A stretch of DNA of 64,000 nt from Anastrepha obliqua (Eukaryota; Arthropoda; Insecta; Diptera; Tephritidae): NCBI RefSeq assembly GCF_027943255.1, contig NC_072895.1, positions 85,376,001 through 85,440,000 of the forward strand, read 5' to 3'. Positions 45,716-55,724 of the stretch are shown here, piece after piece (within the stretch, counting starts at the first letter, position 1; every line of letters starts with the position of its first letter). The notes under the pieces are model-generated. The model was not told where the DNA came from and ran no database searches. It saw only the letters and a list, made by a program, of their open reading frames with translations. Both the position numbers and the translations under genes were made by a program.

Positions 45716-46436
45716 GGGGTTAGGGGTAGTCAGAATTTTCAAAAAATCGATTTTTTTTTGTTTTGCATTTTCTTAAAGTATAATGTTTTAAAAATATTGT
45801 GTAAAAATTTGAAGTGAATCCGACAAATACTTTTCAAGTTATTCAACAATTAACAAAGGGAGCTCGGCCGCTCCGGAGCCGATAGCAAAACTTTATATGC
45901 GTTTTTCTCAAAACTATGTTTTTCAAACTGGTGAACACTGTAACTTAAAAACCGCTACGTAGATTTCAATAAAATTTATACAGCTTTTGAAAAACATAAA
46001 AAACTTGTGCCTGATCGAAGGATTTTTTTTTTCAAAAATTTCGATTTTTTTTTAACAATTAACTGTTGGTTTTTTTTTCTAAAATCTGGAAAAAATTTTC
46101 TGAGGCCGCCATTTTGTTCATTTTGAAAAAAAAAAAAGCTTCGATCAGGCACAAGATTATCTATTAATAAAACTAATTTTTCTTGTCCGATTGGTTTTAG
46201 ATGAATCTGCAAGGACTTGTGATGTTCACCGCAAGGGACTTCTGGAGAAACGGGCTTCACACAAACAGCGATAACTTTTGCAATTATTAATTTTTTTTTT
46301 TAAATTTTGGTGAAGTCAAGTTAAAACATGATGTTTTTATGCTATGTTTTTATTTTTGTTAAATAAATTAATTAAGTAGCAAAAAAAAATTCGTGAAAAT
46401 CATCATTTTTTCGGGCCTCTGACTACCCCTAACCCC
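45716..46436 (+). mobile_element. TTAA-flanked non-autonomous element (copy 1)
   Basis: Terminal inverted repeats GGGGTTAGGGGTAGTCAGA (19 bp, perfect) are flanked by TTAA at 45712-45715 and 46437-46440, the piggyBac-type target duplication. The 721 bp interior has an internal inverted repeat: CTTGTGCCTGATCGAAGG near 46007 and CTTCGATCAGGCACAAG near 46138. It also holds a 94-codon minus frame (46260-45976) also open in copy 2. The near-identical copy at 54077-54776 lies in opposite orientation. No transposase. Confidence 0.9.
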
Positions 46437-46440
46437 TTAA

Positions 46441-48255
46441 ACAGCCACGTCAACTGCAATACTGTCGCGGACTTTTTAGAAACTGGTATTAGTATTAAAG
46501 AATATCAAAAATAAAATTGACTTGTGTTATAAATTAATAAATATTTACCTTATTATTTCATATTATTTACTAGGAAAGTAATGTTTATTCAAAAAATTGT
46601 ATTTCACTTATCAAGCTTACGTTTTAAGTCAAAGCGCAGTTTCACATAAACACATCAACAGTAGAAAATCTTTGTTCGCAATGATTTTTAATTAAACATC
46701 ACTTTCATTTACACCTTTTTTTATTTATTTTTATATTAATACGTACATATATATGAATGTATGTATGTGCATATTTCCCCTTGTATGTAAATAGTTTGCG
46801 CAAAACAATCTTAAAACCGCTGGCACTAATGTTTACGTACTGAGCACGATAACTGATACAGCTGCAGCGGCAAAGGAAGGGAGACTGTTGGTGAAAGATC
46901 ACTTTCCATTTTCACTTGCAGCAAATCAAAATATTGCACGATTAAATCACGTTCCACAAGCCACTAAAATAACTGACAGGTTCACTTGTTGGACACACTA
47001 CTGGCAAAGGGGGGAAATCGCGAAGGCAGCACGCACAGCAAATTCAATACAACTCCACAATTAATAACAGCCAGCAACCGCCGCATCTACCCCTTGAAAG
47101 CTGTTCAGGTGATCACAACTTATTGATAGGGTGTTTGTATTATTGGTATTGGTTGCGCCTATGAGGCAGATGAATCTACATACGTACCTATATACGCATA
47201 AATATAATATATGTACGTAGTGCAATGGTTTTATCTTTGCAAAGCGAAAAAAAAAACCACAAAACACTCATAAACACGTTAGACGACCGACAGGGCGATA
47301 TTTGTAGTTTCGCAATGTTATTTCTAGTGCTGCGGATTACAGCTTAACTGCAGACACAAATGATGGCTTCTTCGACGACGACGATAACAGTGAGATCTCA
47401 CGCGTTGCCGAGACTCTCAAACGCACTTGACTTTCTTTTCTACACCTTTGCTGCGACCGGCTTACCAGGTCGGCCGGTTTCCATCGACTCCACCTGTTTG
47501 CTGTCAATCGCTTGGCAATAATTAATACAAAAAGTGGTCAAACAGCACCAAATTTATTCATACTTTTTATTTCTGCAAAGACTATTAGTGACCAAACACA
47601 ACCTATTTTAAATTATTCACTTAAAATATAATTCATATAAATTGAAAACTCATTCCAAATTTCTGCGAGTGATGGCCACAGAATATGAACATATACATAT
47701 GTATATTTTTAATGAAGAACACGTATAAGCCACAAAAGCATGTGAACTAGCGTAGCAAGCGTGCACAACCAACACGTACGACGAACCAATCGAACTAAAG
47801 TGGAAGCAACATTTGAAGTTGGAGTGCGGCTATTGCGCTCGAACGTACAACTTCGGGCAATTAACGCTTCAACCTACGACGAACAATCGCCATTGGCATT
47901 ATATGAAGGAAAAGGAGAACAAACTTGAGGCGAAATTTTCTCACGACACATGGTTTCTTGGTAAGGTAATACCTTTAAAAAAACAAGTGCCGAAAAAATT
48001 TACTCCAGGAAAGTTCCCCAGAGCTCAGCAATAATGGCCACTTTGTCTGTTGTGAGTCCTCGGCTGTCTCAGCAGATCATTAAAAGTCGGTATCTACAAC
48101 ACTCGTATAATGAATGCATAAGATAGTAAATTATTTTAAAGATTTAAAGTTGAAGAATTAAATTGCCTTAATTTGGTTGTTAAACTCTATTTAAATGAAT
48201 AAAATAAAATAAATAATTGGTAATGCCATGAATCGGGAATAGAATATTTCACATT
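46441..48255. other. no supported gene; GC-richer section at 47290-47520
   Basis: Mostly A+T-rich with microsatellites (46735-46780, 47190-47220). The section 47290-47520 is richer in G+C and is not repeated in the window. On the minus strand it contains an ATG in frame with a possible donor (ATGGAAACCGGCCGACCTG followed by GTAAGC, around 47465-47487). This could be a short first exon, but no other exon supports it. Confidence 0.25.
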
Positions 48256-48257
48256 TA

Positions 48258-48325
48258 TATCCTTCGCCGGATATAATTCCGGATGGTTGTGGTACGTAGA
48301 ACCAACTGTCGTGGGAACGCTATTA
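48258..48325 (+). repeat. interspersed repeat R-A, copy 4 (partial)
   Basis: Contains CGCCGGATATAATTCCGG, GTACGTAGAACCAACTGTCG and TGGGAACG, matching the right half of the repeat; the (GTT)n and hairpin part are missing. Confidence 0.55.
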
Positions 48326-50171
48326 TTTTGTCTATGACTTTTCTATATCTGAAACTTGAAAAAGAGGAAGAATGGTATCACTACCGAAACCTGATAAGTC
48401 GCCAACCAAGAAAGCCAAGTCACATTCTCCCATGTCAAATTCCCTTCTCCCTCAAATTGATTATTACCAAGGATGCATTTCCCAGCCACTAAACCTTGTG
48501 GAATATCGCGAGACCATGTAGGACAACCTTCGTTATCATTAGTCTCATGCATGCCGTTATTGGATATAAATCTCAGCCACGGCCGTCGGCTCTGCATTAC
48601 CGGAGCGATCCGAAATTACAAATGCATGTCTGGCCAAGAACTGTCTAAGCCGAATCCACTCAAGGGGACTTGGCTATAACAGATGAATGACAAAATGTCC
48701 TGCTTCTTTGTTGTTGCCTTATTTATTTCTTTACCGCCTCATTGAAAATATAGCAACTATGGGGAGCATTCAGGAAAATAATTGATAAACAGAAATTAAA
48801 AAAAAACACCAATTTTTTTCATTCTAAATGTAATTATCAAACACTTCTTTATTTTTCACTTAACTTTAAAATTTATTACAATCAACTTTTATTCCTTTTA
48901 GTTTGCCTAAAAACTTGATATTCAAAAATATATGTATATATTTCTCCCCATTATTTTACCAAAACGGAACCTAAGTAATATCTCTGATAATGAACCAATC
49001 GCTTTGTGCTAGGCTTTGCAATACTTACACAAATCATATCGACTTTGATCTGAATATTAAGTTAGATATTTATTGCCATTCGGCCCTTTCTAATAAGCAA
49101 CAACCGCATACGAATATTCGGAATGCCAAACGCGCTGTTCGAAATTTTTTGCTCGCTATGTAACTATGATCCACAAACAACCTGCATAAGATTTTGCCGT
49201 TTACTAATAAACAACTATATGCATACCGAAAAGCAACAAGCGTTATAAATATATCCATCGTAGCCACCTGTAATTTTACACTTGGCTAGCTACATACACC
49301 TGTGTCCGACATTCTCCCCCACACACAATCATCCCCTTCTCTAATAGTGTTCCATACAGCAAAACAATCAATGTTTCCTCAAATTGTGCTGGACTGCACC
49401 ACTATTTTTATTTATGAGCATTTAAAATATAAATTCTTTGTGCACGATTTACTTAAATTTATTTCTGGGCAAAACAAACCTTCATCTTTCCCATGAATTT
49501 GCGTTAATTTCTGGTTTTAGAAGTACGCTTCGTCACCAAACACTTAATTTTAACAGAATCAATATTTTTGTGTTCACTTTTAAGGTACTGGGTTCTATCT
49601 CTGTGGATTTTTTTATCACATTGAGGTACTATATTTCTCTTGTATTTTTAATATAATATTATTCGATGCGGCAACAAAGAATTTCATAAAAACAAAAACC
49701 AAAACAAAAACTAGTCCGAAAATCGCGTTGCGCATTTTTTCGGAATAATATTCATGATTACATATTGGAAACGTAATAGATTGAGCTTCATTCTTTCCTA
49801 CTACAGGGTGTAAGATAAAGAAAATATTAGAGTGACTTGACGGAGAAAGAAAAAAGCAATGTAATAAATTGCCAACCACTTGCTACGTCGCCATCGGCAT
49901 AAAAATGCCAAAACAATGCATTTAGAAGCATTATATTGAATTGTGCTTTCACATTCTAACATAAGTTTGTTTAATTTAAACGTTCAAGTCAAATATTAAC
50001 AAGCCATTCACTGAATATTTACAAGCAAATAATTTATCTTCCCTTGTATTCTTTTTTTTTATATTTTTTGTATTATTATGGCTCATTACGTCAGCCTTTT
50101 GTTAAAATCGCGGAAGATAGAGTAGCAATTTTCGGAAGACGCCAAAATATATGTCAATATTGTTGCTCTAG
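48326..50171. other. no recognisable gene
   Basis: Frames of 60-87 codons on both strands have no recognised similarity. A+T content is high and a T run occurs near 50050. Confidence 0.25.
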
Positions 50172-50224
50172 TAGGTTAAGTTCTCACAGGTCCTTGAGTG
50201 TATCTAGAAACTGAATTTTTTGGG

Positions 50225-50345
50225 AACGCACAACCGCATCCGGCTCTTTTTGGGTGACAGGGTACAGGGGTATAACTGGGGCAGAGGTAGCGGACGCATT
50301 GGCTAAGGACCCCAGCCCTTCCTTGCGGTTTAGAAAACTCAAACC
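50225..50345 (+). pseudogene. LINE RNase H fragment
   Basis: Plus-strand translation from about 50258 gives GYRGITGAEVADALAKDPS, the RNase H active-site block normally PGHxGIxGNExADxLAK. The catalytic His reads Tyr and Asn-Glu reads Ala-Glu. Only this short piece is recognisable. Confidence 0.6.
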
Positions 50346-50411
50346 TCTCCTTTAGGATAAACTGACAATGTTTACGGGCATTTTCACAGTCATTTTGCTC
50401 GCAGTTTTCCA

Positions 50412-51140
50412 AAAAATTGTTGGTTCATAATCTTTACTCATATAAAGAATTAGTATAATAAGCCTTATATTTTGGCCGTGACAATGTGGTTTGATCCGTG
50501 GAGCTCAACTTGCTCGCAACATTATTATGCGGTGTTGCAACAATATCAAACCATGCACTGTGCAACCTTCAATCAAAAAAGTAGGATTCGATAAAAAAAC
50601 ACCGGTTGTCAAATAAAGAAAAATCATTCATAATAATTTTTGAACGTTGCTGAATAAAATACCACCCTGCCATAATTTCCGTCATGAATGAGTCATCAAT
50701 TAAAAAAAAACTTTATGCGAACAGCCAATCAGAATGTAACAAGTCAACTTATGAATACAAATGCGTATAATTGTATTACAATTTTGTCCAAATAGAAATA
50801 ACCAGTCCCAATTGAACACGACAGCAATTTAGTTGAAAATGAATATCTTACGTTATGGATACTGTAACATAGTAATTTAAATTGCATGAGAAAAAAGGAA
50901 GCAATGAAAGAAATTGAACCGACGTAAATGAAAAACAAATTTGATAAAAATCATAATAAAGACACGTCAGTCTTGAGCAATAATTGAAAGTGTAAACATG
51001 AATTGGTAAAATAATTCAAAGGAACCAGTGTAATGTTGCATTAGAAATTTGAAACACTTCGGATAAAGCCATACAAAAAAATTTATTTGATTGAGAACTC
51101 GTTAGATCTTTAAGTGAAGCGGACTCAAACGGAATACACA
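50412..51140 (+). promoter_or_regulatory. Xbp1: Xbp1 upstream region/5' UTR with a candidate UPR element
   Basis: The 730 bp before the Xbp1 ATG are A+T-rich and hold no gene. At 50962-50969 the minus strand reads TGACGTGT, close to the ATF6/XBP1 element core TGACGTG, and a CCAAT pentamer lies at 50724-50728. XBP1 genes in animals are induced by the unfolded protein response, so such a site is plausible. The match is short and could be chance. Transcription start and any 5' UTR intron are not resolved. Confidence 0.3.
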
Positions 51141-52687
51141 ATGGCATCAACAGCACAATCAGTTTTTATAACAGTGCCCAAGTACGTAGCTATAACGCAT
51201 AATCCAACTATGACATTACCGAAGATAAGGCCTGCACCGACTCCCACGTCAGTGCAGGGAACAGCCGTATTAGCGTCTGCTGAGAATGTGATAGTTGAGG
51301 ATGGAGCATCAGCACCAAGGGGCAAAAAACGCCGCCTTGATCACCTAACATGGGAAGAAAAGATGCAGAGAAAGTACGACTAAATTTCCCCTTTATTGTT
51401 TATAGATTGTAATAACATTTGTTTTTTATTTAACAGAAAATTGAAAAATCGTGTTGCCGCACAGACATCTCGCGATCGGAAAAAAGCTCGGATGGAAGAT
51501 ATGGAAAGAGAAATTGACGAATTAACACAAAAAACAGAAATATTACAAAATAAGTGCGAAAGTTTGCAAGCTATCAATGAATCTCTTCTTGAAAAGAATC
51601 ATAAACTTGATATGGAGTTAGAACTTTTACGTCAACAACTCAATGAAGTGCAACAACAACAGAAGCAGCAGCAAGAACAACTTGCCAGTAATGCCACCAA
51701 CTTAAAAGCTAAAAGTGCAGTTGGTACTTGTGCCGGCTGTGAGTCCATACTCAATGGATCTGCAGTATCCATATATACTGACCCTCTGCAGCAGGGATCA
51801 CGTCAAATGGACTCTCAGTCGACAGAAGAACAACTGAAAAAGAGCAACTCAGTGGCGTCGCTTTGGAGGATTGTTGCGCTTTGCCTACTTTTCAAGATAT
51901 GCTCCTCATCGACGAAGAATTCGATGTCAGTAAACTTGAAGAACTTGCCGAAAGCCTCATGGCCGATATCGAAGCAGACCTGGAAAATAATAATGGGTCA
52001 GGCAATGAAAATGATGCCAAAATTACAAGCAGCTCAGAGCGATTGCTTGGACCAGTGGTGGGGACCAAAACAGAGTGCTTGGAATCCAGCAAACATACAA
52101 ACACACGAAGTAACAGCTTAAATAATTCGGAGTGGACGTCACCAATCCAAACAGATGAAATTCGATTACAAACCAATTTGCCTGCAGCGACACAAGAGCT
52201 AACAGGGCTTAGCGATTCATCTATAGTTATTGCATCAGCAGCACCGTGTACAATACAACAAGGCAAATTTAGTGACGGCCCGACATCCCCGCTAGATACT
52301 GTGTATGGCACATATGACGCAAAAACCAATTCTATAACAATTGTAATGGATGATGATGCGGTACCCGTAAATGAAGCGGTTGAGGAGATCTACTGTGATG
52401 GTGTAGCGCCGTCAAATAGTGATGAAATTAAATACCCCACACCTATGGCTTCACCATCACATGTTTTCCTAAACGTTGTCGATGACTCTGATGATGAGCC
52501 CTTTCTGCGACCTAATCGTCCGCTAGCGAAATCTCCTGCACCGTCATTACATTCTGCCGTTTCAGATCATGGCTATGAATCAATTATTGGTTCACCCACA
52601 TCTACAGCGACAGAGCATTTCGATACAAGTGCCGAAGACTTTGACTGGCAGGGTAATTTTAACGATTTATTTCCCAGTTTGATTTAA
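51141..52687 (+). CDS. Xbp1: X-box binding protein 1 (unfolded protein response bZIP factor)
   Basis: Exon 1 (51141-51373) and exon 2 (from 51437) flank a 63 bp spliceosomal intron (GTACGA...TTTAACAG). ATG 51141 is chosen because the upstream in-frame start is only GTG and because MASTAQSVFITVPKYV fits fly Xbp1. The bZIP follows: KKRRLDHLTWEEKMQRK, then the basic region KLKNRVAAQTSRDRKKARME (about residues 78-97) and a leucine zipper to about 145. Before Ire1 processing the frame ends at 52121 (305 aa, Xbp1u). Removing the 26 nt at 51766-51791 moves translation into the frame ending TAA 52687 (485 aa, Xbp1s), whose acidic Ser/Pro-rich tail is the activation domain, ending FNDLFPSLI. After splicing Xbp1s enters the nucleus and activates ER chaperone, ERAD and secretory genes. 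The Xbp1u-only tail holds a hydrophobic stretch LWRIVALCLLFKIC. Confidence 0.97.
51750..51803 (+). promoter_or_regulatory. Xbp1: Ire1 unconventional splice sites of Xbp1 mRNA (twin stem-loops, 26-nt intron)
   Basis: Two 7-nt loops of the CNGCAGN type are visible. The 5' loop CTGCAGT sits on a 6 bp stem ATGGAT/ATCCAT (51754-51772) with cleavage after G51765. The 3' loop CTGCAGC sits on CCCT/AGGG (51782-51796), extended by TGA/TCA across a bulged A, with cleavage after G51791. Cutting at both sites removes 51766-51791, 26 nt, and shifts the frame from 0 to 2 (mod 3), exactly the frame that stays open to 52687. Ire1 cleaves and the RtcB tRNA ligase joins in known XBP1 processing. Confidence 0.95.
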
Positions 52688-53135
52688 TAACACTCGGTCA
52701 GAAACACAGTAATAGTAGGCTTTAAGTCAGTAAATTATTTGGTAAGTCACATAGATGCTGCTATATGCAATAGTTTTAGGTATAGTGCTAAGCGTTAACT
52801 GTAATTTATGCAAGAAAACTATATAAAATTTTGTGATTTATTTGAGCTATAATTATAATCTTAATAGGTATTCTCTTGGAGAATGCAATCGCTCCGGGAG
52901 ATTAGTTTTAAAATTATGTACTACTTATACAACTGCTAAACACCTAAATTAATTAAGTTATTCCAAGACGTAGTTGCACTATGTTTTTTTTTTACAATTA
53001 AAAAAAAAAAACTTTTGTTAATTTATAAATTTGTACCGCTGTGGGTATACTTACTCTGTTAAACCATTTACTAATTTATTTTGTTACTTAAACATTTGTT
53101 TAGAATGGTTGGAGTCCATTTGAAAAAAAGCTTAA

Positions 53136-53141
53136 AATAAA
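53136..53141 (+). terminator. Xbp1: candidate Xbp1 poly(A) signal
   Basis: The canonical AATAAA hexamer is about 450 bp after the Xbp1s stop in an A+T-rich 3' region. The nearest alternative hexamers between 52688 and 53135 are weaker variants. Exact cleavage position is unknown. Confidence 0.5.
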
Positions 53142-53217
53142 ATATCTTATATTGAACCCAAAATAGACTGAATCATTTTCATTCGAGTGCGATTATCATG
53201 TAATTTTCCATCGAGAT

Positions 53218-53927
53218 ATGCGTTTCTTTTACCAAAGTGATATTAACTTTTTAAGCTTTGCTAATGTCCAAATTGGTAGTATAGACAAAATTTTTTTACA
53301 GTGGAATGCAAAAAAATGGAAAGGCGGAAAAGTTATTTTATCAAGATTACAAAAACCAACAAATTTCTTAAAATGTTTAATTATTGGATCGGAAACATTT
53401 CTTAGGCAATATTCGAAAATACAACATCTTATTTCAAATGGCTTCCTTTGGCGCAAATGAAATAGTTGAAGGAAATTCATACCCACATTCAAAATTCAAG
53501 TACAAGTCTTCCACCGCATCGGATTATTACTTCCCCGCCACGGTAATTGCCCCAAATTTTTACAAGCGGAGCAAGAGATATTGCCTTGCATTGCCGCATT
53601 GGTGAATTGAAACGAATTTCTGTATTACATCACGCATACATACATACTCTTCAACACCCCTTGATGTTTTCATCAGTAGATAACGGATATCACCTCTATA
53701 TTGCACAACAAAATATTTCTAATCGCAATCAACCAAAAAATGGGTCCTGTATGCAATACTTTCCCTACCGTTTTATGGTTAGCGCGAATTGTGTGAATCG
53801 TCTGCACTTTATTGAAAATCTGCTGTTTGACATGATGGCAAAGATGATAACCAAAAGATTAAATTACATTCCGTTTAATCAAAGACATTTAAAAAATTAC
53901 TCAACACAAATTGTGACAGGCCTATAA
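53218..53927 (+). pseudogene. possible relic of a protein-coding gene (overlapping frames), identity uncertain
   Basis: Three overlapping plus-strand frames follow each other (53218-53460, 53384-53605, 53547-53927), as would be expected of a frameshifted coding sequence. The first reads FANVQIGSIDKIFLQWNAKK, which weakly resembles the GxxxKIFLxF block of FAD-dependent amine/polyamine oxidases, but no FAD-binding motif is present. The later frames show no motif I recognise. It could equally be non-coding sequence with chance open frames. Confidence 0.2.
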
Positions 53928-54076
53928 GTGACAAAAATGAACTAAATTATGCTTATCGAAGACCGACCATAACCTCGGTAGGTTTACTGCAAAGCTTAAG
54001 TTTTAGCTTGCTGGACTCATACATTAGCATTTCATGCATCGTTTATCTCCAATTGGGACCAATTAGATTTATTTAA

Positions 54077-54776
54077 GGGGTTAGGGGTAGTCAGAGGCCC
54101 GAAAAAATGATGATTTTCACGAATTTTTTTTTGCTACTTAATTAATTTATTTAACAAAAATAAAAACATAGAATAAAAACATCATGTTTTAACTTGACTT
54201 CACCAAAATTTAAAAAAAAAAAATTAATAATTGCAAAAGTTATCGCTGTTTGTGTGAAGCCCGTTTCTCCAGAAGTCCCTTGCGGTGAACATCACAAGTC
54301 CTTGCAGATTCATCTAAAACCAATCGGACAAGAAAAATTAGTTTTATTAATAGATAATCTTGTGCCTGATCGAAGCTTTTTTTTTTTTCAAAATGAACAA
54401 AATGGCGGCCTCAGAAAATTTTTTCCAGATTTTAGAGCAAAAAACCAACAGTTAATTGTTAAAAAAAATCGAAATTTTTGACAAAAAAAAAATCCTTCGA
54501 TCAGGCACAAGTTTTTTATGTTTTTCAAAAGCTGTATAAATTTTATTGAAATCTACGTAGCGGTTTTTAAGTTACAGTGTTCACCAGTTTGAAAAACATA
54601 GTTTTGAGAAAAACTCCGGAGCGGCCGAGCGCCCTTTGTTAATTGTTGAATAACTTGAAAAGTATTTGTCGGATTCACTTCAAATTTTTACACAATATTT
54701 TTAAAACATTATGCTTTAAGAAAATGCAAAAAAAAAAAAAATTTTTTTTTTGAAAATTCTGACTACCCCTAACCCC
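54077..54776 (-). mobile_element. TTAA-flanked non-autonomous element (copy 2)
   Basis: The same 19 bp terminal repeats GGGGTTAGGGGTAGTCAGA and TTAA target (54073-54076, 54777-54780) as the copy at 45716-46436, but in the opposite orientation and 700 bp long. The internal frame from 54254 (KPVSPEVPCGEHHKSLQ) is almost the same as in copy 1 for about 60 codons. Differences are mainly in homopolymer runs, so the copies are young. It lies between the converging Xbp1 and LBR genes. Confidence 0.9.
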
Positions 54777-54780
54777 TTAA

Positions 54781-55724
54781 GCAGATATATTTTTTTTGAG
54801 CCCACGATTGTAATCAGCTCAGGTTTCAATTTATTATTAAAACACGTTCAAATAGAGATCTGAGAAAATTAGGAACGTTTCGGAAAAATTTCTATTCACA
54901 ATCCTACTGCATATGTAAATAAAACCTTTATGATTCTGAATTAAAAAATTTCCATGCGCACTGTGTTGCATGTGCATTAGTATTAGTTCCGCAGTTTGCC
55001 CATTACATAAGTAGGTATGAGTATAAAAAGAGCACCCATCGTAATTTTAATATAAACAACAATAAAATATTTGCAATTTAAAGTCTTGGTTGATATTCTA
55101 TATTAAAATTTTTCAGGTTTGTACGATTTATGGTAAGATTAAAAGATACTAACACTAAACAAAAAATTTGAACAAGGAGTCATTAAAATGTAAATCATTT
55201 GTTCACATAACCACAAAGTAAAAATTTAATTTGTCATCTTATCGGCCAAGGTGACGCAAATGACGCTATATATTAATACTTATATGTATACACGTATGTA
55301 TATATAATTATTACAATAAATTTATTACAATGTATTGTATAATTATGCGTAAAGTTTTTACTGTTTTCGTTGGTAATACAAAAATATGAATTTTTTCATA
55401 TAAAATTTCTTGTTACGATTATAATGCCCTTTTTTGTTTTATATACATATAAATTTAATGAAATAAAAAATTGTATTATAATCAATGTAAAAACTAAATA
55501 CATTATCCTAGATAAACATTGCGGTATCATTTCACATTTATAATAACCGTTTTGCCTACTAAAATATAATTGCTTCTACATGTGAGGCCGATGCCAATGA
55601 ACATATTCAAAATTATATGGGTTCGTGATTTTGTACTAATAATAATTTCTATGTACTAAAAATTTAAAAAATAAATCATTTGTCCTCGTTGCAATCTCAT
55701 TGCACCGCTTTATATTTTTTCAGC
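54781..55724. other. 3' flank of LBR, A+T-rich
   Basis: Downstream of the LBR stop codon on the minus strand and presumably including its 3' UTR. No other gene is recognised. TATG-type microsatellite around 55280-55310. Confidence 0.35.

Noticed and set aside
45716..46436. Coding gene in the 94-codon frame
   Set aside because: The frame lies inside a short TTAA-flanked element with poly-A/T runs and is more likely an open stretch in a young non-coding element.
51114..51140. Extended Xbp1 N-terminus beginning at 51114
   Set aside because: The codon at 51114 is GTG, not ATG; the first ATG in frame is 51141 and fits the family N-terminus.
51892..52329. Minus-strand 145-codon frame opposite Xbp1
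   Set aside because: It is the complement of the conserved Xbp1 activation-domain frame and has no motif of its own.
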